A DNA stretch of 64,000 nucleotides from UBA1351 sp963677885 (GCA_963677885.1 OY782500.1:496001-560000); one strand, 5' to 3'; positions 27,566 to 37,347 are shown, counted from the first letter of the stretch. The notes: generated from the sequence alone by a model not told the origin. Translations and numbers: made by a program.

Positions 27566-30106
27566 CTACAATCTCCTAAATAACTTATACAGCATCACTG
27601 CGGCTTCCGCTCTAGTTGTCCCCTGTTCTCCTTTAAACCGACCGGTGCTGTTACCCACAACTATTCCTTCTCGTTCTGCCAAAGCCAAGTATTTTTGTAC
27701 CCAACCGGTTACAGTGTCACTATATCGACTGACATACAGATCGATATTACTAGGATAATTATATCCTTTTTGTTCGTACAGACTCGCTGCACAAATCTTT
27801 ACCATTTCCTGCTTTGTTATGACATTTTCAGGTTTGAACGTGCCATCTGTGTACCCGTTTATCAATCCTGCCTGTTTACTCGATGCCACATATGGTCGGT
27901 ACCAGGAATTGTCTGCTATATCGCTAAAGGTGTTCTCAGCATTTATATCTGTCAGATATAGTGCTCTGATGATAATCTTAGTGAACTCTGCTCTGGTGAT
28001 TGTCCCGTTCGGATCAAAAGTTGTTTCTGACTTGCCGTTGATCATTCCTTTTGCTGCAAGTACTGCTATAGCTTTCTTTGTTGTTTCATCCATAGCATTT
28101 ATATCTGAGAAGGATTTCCTGTTCTCCATAACATAATAAGTTCCGACTTCATCTGTCTTGATTTCCAATTTGCCGCTCTTCTTATTGTATTTCCCTCCAA
28201 GAGCTTCAGCGACCCCGTCACGTTCAATAAACACGGCATTATATTCTGTGTCTGAGCTGGCACTGTTGAATCCGATAACCAGTTTGTTTTCTAATTGAGC
28301 TTCTTCAGATTCTTGATAACTGAAGGAAACCTGATATTTATCAATCACCGATGAACCTGATAGATACTTATTGTATAATTCACCTATGGCTAATATTCCA
28401 ATATTGTTTCTAATCGATGCAGTTAGCTCTACCTCTCCAATGTATGCAGTCTGTTGTTTTTCTATATTCACAACAAGATTATCACTGAGGTTATCCATCA
28501 TCGATGCTGCGTCTATGGATAGGACAAAGGCGTCTGATTCAATCGTTATCTTGTCAGCCTTAATGTTCTTTAGTGATGTATCCAAGACAACAGACACATT
28601 ACCTGTTGAAACAGATTTTACCTTAATTTCTTTTTTCATACTACGATTCAGTTGAATATCATTTTCACTGATGATAGAATCCATCTGACTTATGAGTTGA
28701 CCGACTTGATTGGCAGCATCATTAAGCAGTCCACTATCCAATACAATTTCACCGGTAACGGATTCAGTTGTTATAATAGCAGACTGACTTGCTGCGTATT
28801 CAGCGTAGTTGGTCATGTCTTCAATACTGTCCGGGTCTTGTTTTTGGTAGTTGGTGATTGTTCCTAATTTGGTTTCAACGGCAGATAATGTTTCAGTTTC
28901 AGAGAGGTTCTCTTCTAACGAAAAGTCTATATCTAAAGATTGGTCTTCAGTTACTTGATTCTGGCTAAATAAATGAGCATCTGATATGACTTTTGATGGT
29001 GGTAAAGAATTGCTACTGTAGCCTCCAACACCAATTGCACCGTCTCTATTTGACCCCCACACCCACAGACTCCCATCTGATCTTATTGCCAAACTATGAT
29101 ATGCTCCTGCAGCAATACTAACCACATCTTCCATTATTCTAACCGGCTCAATTTTATCAATTCCGGTCCCATCTCCTAACTGCCGATATGAATTATTACC
29201 CCAAGCCCATAAACTTCCATCTGATTTGATTGCCATACTATGATACTTACCTGCGGCCACGCTTACCACGTCGTCCATTATTTTTACCGGTTCCGTTCTA
29301 TCACTTGCTGGCGCTGTCTCTGTAGCACTCCGTACTTCATTATTACCCCAGACCCAGAGGGTTCCATCTGATTTGATTGCCATACTATGATAATCCCCTG
29401 CTGCCACGCTTACCACGTCGTCCATTATTTTTATCGGTATGTACCTATCCTTATTAGTTCCATCTCCAATTTGGCCTCGAAAATTATTACCCCAGACCCA
29501 AAGGGTTCCATCTGATTTGATTGCCATAGTATGAGAGCCTCCGGCTGAAACACTCACTACATCATCCATTATTTTTGCCGGTTCATACCTGTGTGTTGTA
29601 GTTCCATCGCCCAGCCTCCCGTTTTGATTATCACCCCAAGCCCACAGGCTTCCATCGGATTTCATTGCCATAGTATGACTACCTCCGGCTGAAACACTCA
29701 CCACATCGTCCATTATTTTTACCGGTTCATACCTTGACGTTTTAGTACCATCTCCAATTTGACCTGAATAATTGACCCCCCAAGCCCATAGACTTCCGTC
29801 TGACTTTATTGCCATAGTATGACCGTCACCTGCTGAAACAGAAATAACACCATCCATTATTTTTACTGGTTCATACCTATTTATTGTAGTCCCATCTCCT
29901 AACTGACCATAGTGACCATAAAGTACATCCCCGTTATAACCCCAGGCCCATAAACTTCCATCTGTATCTATTAAGAAGCTGTCCCTAAATCCAGCTGAAA
30001 TGATCTGTTCCGATTCATAGTCAACCTCTGCAGATACAGTTAAACTCGGTATTAAAAGACTTCCTATCAATGATACAATCAACATTATCACTAAATTTTT
30101 CTTCAT
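27566..30106 (-). CDS. RCC1-repeat surface protein with SLH anchor
   Basis: An 846-residue secreted protein: signal peptide (MKKNLVIMLIVSLIGSLLIP), then seven RCC1 (regulator of chromosome condensation) repeats from about 35 to 385, each of the type GSLWAWGxNxxGQLGDGT...MDDVVSVSAGxxHTMAIKSD. This makes a seven-bladed beta propeller. A central beta-rich region (about 395-660) resembles spacer domains of SLH proteins, and three SLH repeats close the protein (665-846; TFDPNGTITRAEFTK, GYTDGTFKPENVITK, VGNSTGRFKGEQGTTRAE). RCC1-like blades in bacterial surface proteins serve as binding modules; the ligand is unknown. The repeats are highly alike at DNA level, so recombination between them is likely. 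Confidence 0.9.
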   Translation of the reverse strand: MKKNLVIMLIVSLIGSLLIPSLTVSAEVDYESEQIISAGFRDSFLIDTDGSLWAWGYNGDVLYGHYGQLGDGTTINRYEPVKIMDGVISVSAGDGHTMAIKSDGSLWAWGVNYSGQIGDGTKTSRYEPVKIMDDVVSVSAGGSHTMAMKSDGSLWAWGDNQNGRLGDGTTTHRYEPAKIMDDVVSVSAGGSHTMAIKSDGTLWVWGNNFRGQIGDGTNKDRYIPIKIMDDVVSVAAGDYHSMAIKSDGTLWVWGNNEVRSATETAPASDRTEPVKIMDDVVSVAAGKYHSMAIKSDGSLWAWGNNSYRQLGDGTGIDKIEPVRIMEDVVSIAAGAYHSLAIRSDGSLWVWGSNRDGAIGVGGYSSNSLPPSKVISDAHLFSQNQVTEDQSLDIDFSLEENLSETETLSAVETKLGTITNYQKQDPDSIEDMTNYAEYAASQSAIITTESVTGEIVLDSGLLNDAANQVGQLISQMDSIISENDIQLNRSMKKEIKVKSVSTGNVSVVLDTSLKNIKADKITIESDAFVLSIDAASMMDNLSDNLVVNIEKQQTAYIGEVELTASIRNNIGILAIGELYNKYLSGSSVIDKYQVSFSYQESEEAQLENKLVIGFNSASSDTEYNAVFIERDGVAEALGGKYNKKSGKLEIKTDEVGTYYVMENRKSFSDINAMDETTKKAIAVLAAKGMINGKSETTFDPNGTITRAEFTKIIIRALYLTDINAENTFSDIADNSWYRPYVASSKQAGLINGYTDGTFKPENVITKQEMVKICAASLYEQKGYNYPSNIDLYVSRYSDTVTGWVQKYLALAEREGIVVGNSTGRFKGEQGTTRAEAAVMLYKLFRRL

Positions 30107-30207
30107 TTTTCCACTCTCCCATTTTTATTGTTATCTTATCACTTCATACAAAGATATCTGAATATTATTTTATTATGGTGACTTCGCCTAATTAATATCA
30201 AACTAAT

Positions 30208-30288
30208 TCATCCGATCATTTCAAACAACTCGTACTCCGTAAAGGCCGGCACCACAACGACATCATTTGCAATGGCGGATTCCCTCAT
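30208..30288 (-). CDS. Short overlapping frame, probable gene remnant
   Basis: A 26-codon frame begins MRESAIANDVVVVPAFTEYE and ends ELFEMIG. Its ATG overlaps the stop of the upstream chimeric gene (ATGA). The residues look like real coding sequence, but I cannot assign a family; it may be the tail of the gene that donated the beta-helix part upstream. Confidence 0.25.
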   Translation of the reverse strand: MRESAIANDVVVVPAFTEYELFEMIG

Positions 30289-30731
30289 CGCTTCTTTACA
30301 ACACTTCCGTCACTCTTCACGATGCACTTCTCACCCACATAACCACGCACATTGGTCAGTGGATATACATTGGAATCATTGCCGATAACGGTTCCAGGAT
30401 TAAGAACAGCATTACAGCCAACCTCTACCCTGTCCCCGATGACTGCCCCCATCTTCTTAAGTCCTGTGTCCACCTTAACACCATCAATCATAATAGTAAT
30501 CAGAGACTTATCCGACTTCAGATTGGACAGTTTCACTCCGACTCCGATATGTACCTTATTATAATGATCCCCAGAATTCGGACAGACAAAACCTTGAAAA
30601 TTACTTTGATAACGGATAAGTATGATACTGATGTCATTACCTACCCCACTAATAATTAACAATGTCATTGCTAATCTACGCAAAGATGCATAGAAATCGT
30701 ATACTCGTTCATCAAGTCTTTGTGTTTGCAT
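30285..30731 (-). CDS. Chimeric gene: membrane-protein start fused to beta-helix acyltransferase tail
   Basis: The 148-residue product starts with about 44 residues nearly identical to the start of the membrane protein at 25101-25769 (MQTQRLDERVYDFYASLRRL). After RYQSNF it switches to a left-handed beta-helix tail (MGAVIGDRVEVGCNAVLNPG, TVIGNDSNVYPLTNVRG), as in hexapeptide-repeat acyltransferases and sugar-nucleotidyltransferase C-termini. The fusion joint is at about 30600, the end of the 143-bp repeat. It keeps the ribosome site of the parent. Neither parental function seems complete: there is only one membrane segment and a truncated helix. It was probably formed by recombination; expression is possible but a role is doubtful. 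Confidence 0.6.
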   Translation of the reverse strand: MQTQRLDERVYDFYASLRRLAMTLLIISGVGNDISIILIRYQSNFQGFVCPNSGDHYNKVHIGVGVKLSNLKSDKSLITIMIDGVKVDTGLKKMGAVIGDRVEVGCNAVLNPGTVIGNDSNVYPLTNVRGYVGEKCIVKSDGSVVKKR

Positions 30732-30743
30732 AATAGTCCCCTC
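30601..30743. repeat. 143-bp direct repeat, copy 2
   Basis: Second copy of 25639-25781, same orientation. It carries the ribosome site and first 44 codons that now head the chimeric gene. The few differences suggest a fairly recent duplication. Confidence 0.9.
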
Positions 30744-30792
30744 ACCATAAAATACTACTCCCATTTATATAGCTACTTATTTATCAATTGCT

Positions 30793-31503
30793 TTATTCCA
30801 CATTCAACTTAACTTCACCATCATCACAATAAGCAATACTAGTCCCATCAACAGAATAATCAATCTTTAAATCATTAAAAGATCCCAAAACATAATTATT
30901 ATATCTAGCTTTCACTTTATCATTCAGCTCAATAAGGGCACTTTTTAACTCCCTATCACTTACATTAAAAGTACCTGACCCAGTATGCTTATATGTACTT
31001 GATGATTTTACATCTAGATCAATAATGATTCCCTGTTCTTCAACAAACATAGCTTTTTCGATAGTAAAGACCTCTGTCCAGGCAAAATATATGATTGCCT
31101 TCTCAAAAGACCTCTTATCAATGCTATCTCAGTTTCTACTTGTTCTATAGCTAAGAATATCAACTTCTGAAGCCAGTGTTTCAATATCAACATTACTATG
31201 AAATTGAACATTATCACTATCAATATTAAGTTCATCGATTTCCCGCTCTAATCTCAATAGTGAATTTAGATATGTATTATTTTCATTTTTCAGAGTACTA
31301 ATTTGATCATCGTACTCCATCTTCATCCTATATCCATAATCCACAATCAATATTTGGATGACCAACATTAAGATAAATAGCAGGAAAAATATCCTGTGAA
31401 CATCTTGCTTTTTCTTAGGCTTTATTCTGTCCTCAGTGATTGAAACACTTTTATCAAAAAAAGATTCTTCAACGACAGCATTACGTTTCAAGTTAAACAT
31501 CAT
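30793..31503 (-). pseudogene. Membrane-anchored coiled-coil protein split by TGA
   Basis: One continuous frame of 237 codons is interrupted by a single TGA (31129-31131). Before it: a basic cytoplasmic tail (IKPKKKQDVH), a membrane segment (IFFLLFILMLVIQILIVDYG) and a coiled coil (ISTLKNENNTYLNSLLRLER). After it, in the same frame: SIDKRSFEKAIIYFAW and an 85-residue domain (MFVEEQGIIIDLDVKSSSTY, ..GSFNDLKIDYSVDGTSIAYC). Because both halves look well kept, the stop is either recent or a read-through or sequencing issue. The family is not recognised. It sits 62 bp after the UDP-glucose dehydrogenase gene, at the end of the exopolysaccharide operon, where it might have served in polysaccharide export. 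Confidence 0.6.
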
Positions 31504-31565
31504 CTCTCCCCAGACGCTTAATCTCGTGTGTATGTTTTATCAGGTTGTGCTTAAGTTTCTATTAC

Positions 31566-32732
31566 CTAATCCCTAGAAAACAAATCTCTAGTATATACCT
31601 TTTCTTCAACATCCCTTAAGTCATCGCTAATTCTATTAGCAACAATTACATCGCACTCTTGCTTGAAGTTATCAATATCTTTAACAACTTTTGACCTAAA
31701 GAATTCTTCACCATCATACGTAGGTTCATAGATAACAACAGGAATTCCCTTTGCCTTAATTCTTTTCATAATACCTTGGATTGACGATGCTCTATAGTTA
31801 TCTGACCCGGTTTTCATTGTTAACCGATAGATACCAACAACTGCTGGCTTCTGTTTTATTATCATATCTGCTATATGATCTTTTCTAGTTCTATTTGCAT
31901 CTACTATAGCACCAATAATGTTATTAGGTACATCATCATAATTCGCTCTTAATTGCTTAGTGTCCTTAGGCAAACAATATCCGCCATAACCAAAAGATGG
32001 ATTATTATAGTGATTACCAATTCTTGGGTCAAGTCCAACACCTTCAATAATTTGTTTGGAATTTAATTGTCTTACTTCTGAATATGTATCTAATTCATTA
32101 AAATATGCAACACGCATAGCTAAATAGGTATTACTAAATAGTTTTATAGCTTCTGCTTCAGTTGATCCAGTGAACAACATAGGAATGTCTTCTTTAATAG
32201 CACCTTCTGCTAATAAATTTGCGAAGACTTTAGCTCTTTCAGATTCTTCACCAACCACTATACGACTTGGATAGAGATTATCATAAAGAGCTTTACCTTC
32301 ACGCAAAAATTCTGGTGAAAAAATAATGTTTTCAGTTTCAAACATAGCTCTAACTTTTTCTGTATATCCAACTGGAACAGTAGACTTCACAATCATAGTT
32401 GCTTCTGGATTAATAGCTAGAACGTTTGCAATTACTGCTTCTACAGTTCTTGTGTTAAAATAATTCTTTTCAGGATCATAGTTAGTTGGTGTACTTATAA
32501 TGACATACTCTGCATCAGAATATGCTTCATAGTTATCCGTTGTTGCTCTTAAATTTAGATTCTTTGTACTCAAGTATTCGGTTATTTCATTGTCTACAAT
32601 TGGTGAAATACGATTATTTATCAAATCCACCTTTTCTTTTAGGATATCTAGTGCAATAACCTCGTTGTTTTGAGCAAGTAATACAGCATTTGATAATCCA
32701 ACATATCCTGTTCCGGCAATTGTTATCTTCAT
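31566..32732 (-). CDS. ugd: UDP-glucose 6-dehydrogenase
   Basis: A 388-residue nucleotide-sugar dehydrogenase, the usual length for the class. The N-terminal NAD fold has GTGYVGL (7-13); IISTPTNYD follows, then FSPEFLREGKALYDNLYPSR and the catalytic-Cys motif GYGGYCLPKDTK. It oxidises UDP-glucose twice to UDP-glucuronate with two NAD. The upstream gene makes UDP-glucuronate 4-epimerase, so the pair supplies UDP-glucuronate and UDP-galacturonate for the polysaccharide. It is the last clear biosynthetic gene of the long operon. Confidence 0.93.
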   Translation of the reverse strand: MKITIAGTGYVGLSNAVLLAQNNEVIALDILKEKVDLINNRISPIVDNEITEYLSTKNLNLRATTDNYEAYSDAEYVIISTPTNYDPEKNYFNTRTVEAVIANVLAINPEATMIVKSTVPVGYTEKVRAMFETENIIFSPEFLREGKALYDNLYPSRIVVGEESERAKVFANLLAEGAIKEDIPMLFTGSTEAEAIKLFSNTYLAMRVAYFNELDTYSEVRQLNSKQIIEGVGLDPRIGNHYNNPSFGYGGYCLPKDTKQLRANYDDVPNNIIGAIVDANRTRKDHIADMIIKQKPAVVGIYRLTMKTGSDNYRASSIQGIMKRIKAKGIPVVIYEPTYDGEEFFRSKVVKDIDNFKQECDVIVANRISDDLRDVEEKVYTRDLFSRD

Positions 32733-32787
32733 ATGACTCTCCCTTTAACTATATATTCATTGTTTATAGCGATTTATATGACACATC

Positions 32788-33813
32788 TTACCTCTTAACA
32801 TTATAGAAATCCAAATACCATTCAACAAACTTCTCCAACCCAAACTCAATTGGAGTATTCGGCTTATAACTAATAGTTGCCTCTAAGTCTGATATATCTG
32901 CATATGTTCGTAAAACGTCTCCCTGCTGCATATCCATATAATTCTTCTTTGCTTTCTTACCAATCTTATCTTCTAGAACGGAAATAAACTTTTCAAGTTG
33001 AATTGGTGAATTATTCCCAATATTATAAATTTTATATGGCGCCGAACTACTGCTTAATTCGCTATCAGCATCATTCCAATTTGGATTACTCTTTGGTGGT
33101 AATAAGATCAGTTTAGATATTGCCTCAACAATGTCATCAATATAAGTAAAGTCTCTCTCCATTTTCCCATGATTAAACACATTTATTGTTTCATTATTCA
33201 ATATTGCTTTTGTAAATAGAAAATAAGCCATGTCTGGTCTTCCCCATGGACCATACACTGTAAAAAATCTCAAACCTGTAGTTGGTATATTATACAAGTG
33301 ACTATATGTATGAGCCATTAATTCATTTGCCTTTTTTGTGGCAGCATACAATGACACTGGATGATCAACTTGATGGTTTGTCGAGAAAGGAACTTTAGAA
33401 TTTCCACCATACACCGAACTTGATGATGCATATATAAGATGCTTTATAGTATACTCTCTACAAAGTTCTAAAATATTAACAAATCCTACAAGATTTGAAT
33501 CAACATATGCATACGGATTATCTATGGAATACCTTACACCAGCTTGTGCCCCTAGATTGATAACATAATGAGGCTGAAATTCTTCAAAAATATCAGTAAG
33601 TTCAAGCTTATTTATCATATCGACCTTATAAAATTTAAAATCAGCTGACCCCTCTAAAATTTTAAGTCTTTCAATCTTTAAATTAGTATCATAGTAATCA
33701 TTAATATTATCAATACCAGCAATTATATAGTCTCTATCTAGTAGGAACTTTGATACATGAAAGCCTATGAAACCTGCAGCTCCTGTTATAAGAACTCTAT
33801 TTTTACAATCCAT
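32788..33813 (-). CDS. UDP-glucuronate 4-epimerase-like
   Basis: A 341-residue extended short-chain dehydrogenase. NAD motif TGAAGFIGFH, the family-typical DNINDYYDTNLKIERL, SSSVYGG, and catalytic YAATK are all present. The start chosen (33813) has an AGGAG box 9 nt upstream. The overall pattern matches UDP-glucuronate 4-epimerases (CapI/LspL type), which give UDP-galacturonate. Adjacent ugd provides its substrate, 55 nt downstream in the same direction. A GDP- or dTDP-sugar dehydratase is less likely because of the DYYD segment. Confidence 0.88.
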   Translation of the reverse strand: MDCKNRVLITGAAGFIGFHVSKFLLDRDYIIAGIDNINDYYDTNLKIERLKILEGSADFKFYKVDMINKLELTDIFEEFQPHYVINLGAQAGVRYSIDNPYAYVDSNLVGFVNILELCREYTIKHLIYASSSSVYGGNSKVPFSTNHQVDHPVSLYAATKKANELMAHTYSHLYNIPTTGLRFFTVYGPWGRPDMAYFLFTKAILNNETINVFNHGKMERDFTYIDDIVEAISKLILLPPKSNPNWNDADSELSSSSAPYKIYNIGNNSPIQLEKFISVLEDKIGKKAKKNYMDMQQGDVLRTYADISDLEATISYKPNTPIEFGLEKFVEWYLDFYNVKR

Positions 33814-33847
33814 TGTAATATACTCCTTTTCTAACAAATTATAATGA

Positions 33848-34669
33848 CTAAATTCTTCCCTCGTTACATGTAAGTATTTGTCCAGCTATTGAATTTGATG
33901 AATTTGTCAACAAAAACATCACCACTTCAGCTATTTCCTCTGATAAAATCACTCTTTTACCTAGTACTTTGTCTAAGAATAAATTATCTTCCTGATAACC
34001 AGTCATTTCTGTTGCCGTTACACCCGGGCATATAGCATTTACACGATAATTGTTGATTATTAATTCTTTTGCAAGTCCTTTTGTTAAGCTATTTAGACTT
34101 GCTTTTGTTAATCCATATGGTAAAAAATCACCACTCAATCCCCTCTCCGAGGATATGAAAATTATATTTCTACCAATATTATCACTATAATTTTGATTTC
34201 TGACAAAAGATTGTGTCAAAAAATAACTTCCTTTCAAATTTGTGTTAAACTGATTATCCCAATCTTCTTCTGTTACATTTAGAAACATACCTTCATGAAG
34301 ACTAATTCCCGCATTATTTATTAAGAAATCAATGTTTTTACCAAGTACTTTTTCTGAATATTTAATAAGATCATCATGTGTTTTTATATTCGAGACATCA
34401 TGTGCAAATATATTTAAATTTTCACTTCCAATTTCAATTTGTAGTTTTTTTAACATTTCATAATTTCTACCTGTTATGATTATCTTCGCGCCTTCATCCA
34501 AACACTTCTTAGCAATTGCTAAACCAATTCCTCTGCTACCACCTGTAATAATTCCACATTTGCCTTCTAAACACCTAGAGTAATTCATATTACTAACTGT
34601 GACTTCTACACGATAATTTGGTACACCTTTAAAGATATATCTAAAGAAACGTTTTAGTATTTTTTTCAT
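33848..34669 (-). CDS. SDR-family oxidoreductase
   Basis: A 273-residue classical short-chain dehydrogenase with GGSRGIGLAIA, the NNAG motif, Ser (FISSERG) and YGLTK catalytic residues. An N-terminal basic extension (MKKILKRFFRYIFKG) may touch the membrane. The substrate is unknown. It stands between the MenD-like gene and the epimerase in the exopolysaccharide operon, suggesting that it reduces a keto intermediate made by the MenD-like enzyme; this is inference. Confidence 0.8.
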   Translation of the reverse strand: MKKILKRFFRYIFKGVPNYRVEVTVSNMNYSRCLEGKCGIITGGSRGIGLAIAKKCLDEGAKIIITGRNYEMLKKLQIEIGSENLNIFAHDVSNIKTHDDLIKYSEKVLGKNIDFLINNAGISLHEGMFLNVTEEDWDNQFNTNLKGSYFLTQSFVRNQNYSDNIGRNIIFISSERGLSGDFLPYGLTKASLNSLTKGLAKELIINNYRVNAICPGVTATEMTGYQEDNLFLDKVLGKRVILSEEIAEVVMFLLTNSSNSIAGQILTCNEGRI

Positions 34670-34687
34670 CTTGCACTCACTTTCCAG

Positions 34688-36421
34688 TTATCGAACACCT
34701 AATTTCCTTAGTAACGCTTTTATTGTAACTTTTAAGGAGTTTATCAGCCGATCCTTCCCAGACAATTTTTGATTTATTTTATAAAATTCTTTTACCGTCT
34801 CTGCATCTAATTCTGCATCAGTAAAAACTTCTAATATCATCGGTTTTTCCGATTTTTGCGTAAACAATTTTAACCCAATACTCAACTCTTGTTCATTTGA
34901 GGCTGATAAGTAATCAAATTGAGTTCCTTTTATCCAATCTTCAACCTTACTTGTATGTCTTGCAGCAATGAAGTCATCTAATGCAGGAATCATGTTTACA
35001 CCAAAATTTTTATGGAACTCACTTCCTGCAAAGTTATTAATAACAAAAATTCTCACATTATTAGGTATATCAATTAAGGTTGCAGTAACATCATAAAAGA
35101 AACTTAAATCCCCAATCACTAAATATGAAATTCTTGAAGTAGTTGACGCTTGACCTAAAAAAGTCGATAAACTTCCATCAATTCCATCAGCTCCCAGATT
35201 GGCATAACAATTAAACTTCTCTTTAACATCATGAAAGTTTAAAATTCTTATACTATTCAATATACTTAAATGGACGATAGAATCACTTTGTATCATCTCA
35301 GAGAATTTACCAATGCAATAAAAATTTGTAAATCCGTTATCAGGGTACTTAATACTTTCAAGCTTCTTGACCCATTTTTTTTCATAATCCCCATTATTAT
35401 GTACTGTAGTGTTACAATCATTCATTTTAGAAAAAAACTGAAAATCAGAGCACTCAAAAACATGTGTTAATGCCGCAAAAGTATCACATATCTCGCCATT
35501 TTCTGTAACATCCCAATGTTCAATTCTTTTCTTGTTCTTCCTAAGCTTATATTTAATATTTGAGAAATATTGTGTACCAATTGTGATAACCAACTCAGGA
35601 ACATACTCATCAAACTCTTTTAAATCCATCCCTTCTATAGCTAAAAGCGTTTTACTAAACTCTTGATTAGTTTTATTTGACATATATTCATATGAAACTA
35701 CGACACCATATTTTCTAGAAAATTCTTTTATTACCTCTATATTATCATTATTATACTCAGAATCCTGACCGCATATTAATAAAATCTTATTATAATTAGT
35801 TAACTTTTTTACAATTTTCTGCCAAACACTATTTTCTTCCATATCATTGACCCTAATAATTTTACGATAGTTAGGGACTTTTCCTTTTTCGAAAACACCT
35901 AATTTATTTATTGCCTCAAAATTAATATGAACCGGTCCTCTTCCATTATGGTTTAATTCAAGTAGAGCCTCATTTACTTTCAATTCACAAAAGCTAATTT
36001 CTTCATCGGTCTCTGCAACTGGTAAGGAACTAGAAAATCTCACATAGTGACCATACATATTAATTTGGTCTATCATCTGATCTTCCATTTGATTTAGAAA
36101 ATACTTATTTCGATCAGCTGTTAATGCAACTAATTGAATATTTCTTTCATAGGCTTCCTTTATAGCGGGCATATAATTAGTTGTAGCTGTTGATGAAGTA
36201 CAACTTATACATACTGGTTCATCTAATGCTTCTGAGAGACCTAAAGCGAAATAAGCAGCACTTCTCTCATCGACTATAGAATAACATGTGAAAAAAGAAT
36301 CTTCTTGTACAGTATGTACTAAAGGTACATTTCTAGTACCTGGAGAAAGAACTATATGACTAATATTATTTTGCTTTAAAAGCGAGACAATTATTTGAAC
36401 ATTTTTTAATACTGTATACAT
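34688..36421 (-). CDS. MenD-like thiamine diphosphate enzyme
   Basis: A 577-residue protein related to MenD (SEPHCHC synthase). The Pyr domain shows SPGTRNVPL and VDERSAAYFALGL, the latter with the catalytic Glu; the PP domain shows the ThDP motif GDLSF...VINNFAG. MenD joins succinyl semialdehyde, from 2-oxoglutarate, to isochorismate for menaquinone. No other men gene is here, and the setting is an exopolysaccharide operon, so it probably acts on a sugar or makes a side group. The ATG at 36421 follows the partner's stop by 4 nt; a GTG at 36436 would overlap it instead. Divergent from true MenD in the central domain. Confidence 0.8.
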   Translation of the reverse strand: MYTVLKNVQIIVSLLKQNNISHIVLSPGTRNVPLVHTVQEDSFFTCYSIVDERSAAYFALGLSEALDEPVCISCTSSTATTNYMPAIKEAYERNIQLVALTADRNKYFLNQMEDQMIDQINMYGHYVRFSSSLPVAETDEEISFCELKVNEALLELNHNGRGPVHINFEAINKLGVFEKGKVPNYRKIIRVNDMEENSVWQKIVKKLTNYNKILLICGQDSEYNNDNIEVIKEFSRKYGVVVSYEYMSNKTNQEFSKTLLAIEGMDLKEFDEYVPELVITIGTQYFSNIKYKLRKNKKRIEHWDVTENGEICDTFAALTHVFECSDFQFFSKMNDCNTTVHNNGDYEKKWVKKLESIKYPDNGFTNFYCIGKFSEMIQSDSIVHLSILNSIRILNFHDVKEKFNCYANLGADGIDGSLSTFLGQASTTSRISYLVIGDLSFFYDVTATLIDIPNNVRIFVINNFAGSEFHKNFGVNMIPALDDFIAARHTSKVEDWIKGTQFDYLSASNEQELSIGLKLFTQKSEKPMILEVFTDAELDAETVKEFYKINQKLSGKDRLINSLKVTIKALLRKLGVR

Positions 36422-36425
36422 ATTA

Positions 36426-37301
36426 TTATCTTTCACTTTCTATAAACATAATTGACTGATGCTCTGATTCTAAAAATGCTAAGATATCATCTCTGTTTTG
36501 AAAACAATTAATATTATTTGATTCTATCCAAGCGGAGTAATTGCTAATTAATGAGATATTATCAGTAACAACAATTAACTTAAACATATCATTAGTATAC
36601 CTATTACTCAAAATATTTTGATCGAGTGCAAACACTGAATTGCTAACCACTAGTATAGATTTTAATTTTCTATTTAGCAAAGAACCGACATACTTCGAGA
36701 GTACACCATATCTATATTTCAGTTCTATTCTATTTAACTCAAAATCATATTCATTTTCAGGATAACAAACCTCACATGTATGTATCTTATCGATTATATA
36801 AGAATGTTCTCCAAACAACTTATTGAAATCAACGAACATCGGTTGGTTACGACTGTTTTGCTTGTCAACATAAACACAAAACAACATAGGAAACTTAATA
36901 TATGATAAATTTTGAATTTGATTAAAGATTTCAGGATTACAATAATCTATGAACTTATCAATTACACATGCATCTAGATAATCATTGCTTGATTCATAAC
37001 GATTTTTTTTCAAGCTAATTGCAAGGACAAATACTGGTATGTTTTGATGATAAGCCTCTGTCAAGGCAGAATAACAATTTGATAGATACTCCTCATATAC
37101 AATTAAAACAGATGCTTTATTACACAATTTTGACCTACCAAAAGAATAAAACGCTGCACTCCTAGCATCTTCAATAACTGAAACATGATATACTTCTTCC
37201 TCAAAATCACTCAAATACTCCTTTTGGATCTCACTAGAACATATAAAATCATTAAATCCTTGATCAATAAAAAATGACACCCAGTTCTCCACTCTATTCA
37301 T
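36426..37301 (-). CDS. Degenerate MenD Pyr-domain homologue
   Basis: A 291-residue protein whose first half parallels the Pyr domain of the MenD-like neighbour (IEDARSAAFYSFGRSKL against VDERSAAYFALGLSEAL). The Glu that activates ThDP in MenD falls on Ala here (DAR instead of DER). There is no PP domain. The start is ATG 37301 with AAGGAGG before it. It is translationally coupled to the next gene. Possible roles are a non-catalytic subunit that forms heteromers, or a remnant of duplication kept for stability. The reading frame is intact over its full length, which argues for function. Confidence 0.65.
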   Translation of the reverse strand: MNRVENWVSFFIDQGFNDFICSSEIQKEYLSDFEEEVYHVSVIEDARSAAFYSFGRSKLCNKASVLIVYEEYLSNCYSALTEAYHQNIPVFVLAISLKKNRYESSNDYLDACVIDKFIDYCNPEIFNQIQNLSYIKFPMLFCVYVDKQNSRNQPMFVDFNKLFGEHSYIIDKIHTCEVCYPENEYDFELNRIELKYRYGVLSKYVGSLLNRKLKSILVVSNSVFALDQNILSNRYTNDMFKLIVVTDNISLISNYSAWIESNNINCFQNRDDILAFLESEHQSIMFIESER

Positions 37302-37347
37302 TGAAACCTCCTTAACGAATCTCTTGGTCTTTTCATATTGCATTATA

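Noticed and set aside
29040..29960. Strong internal direct repeats as a tandem DNA repeat locus
   Set aside because: They coincide with RCC1 repeats of the coding frame and are explained by protein repeats.
34688..36421. True menD for menaquinone
   Set aside because: No other men genes adjacent, and the gene is embedded in a polysaccharide operon with a degenerate partner; it was therefore called MenD-like only.
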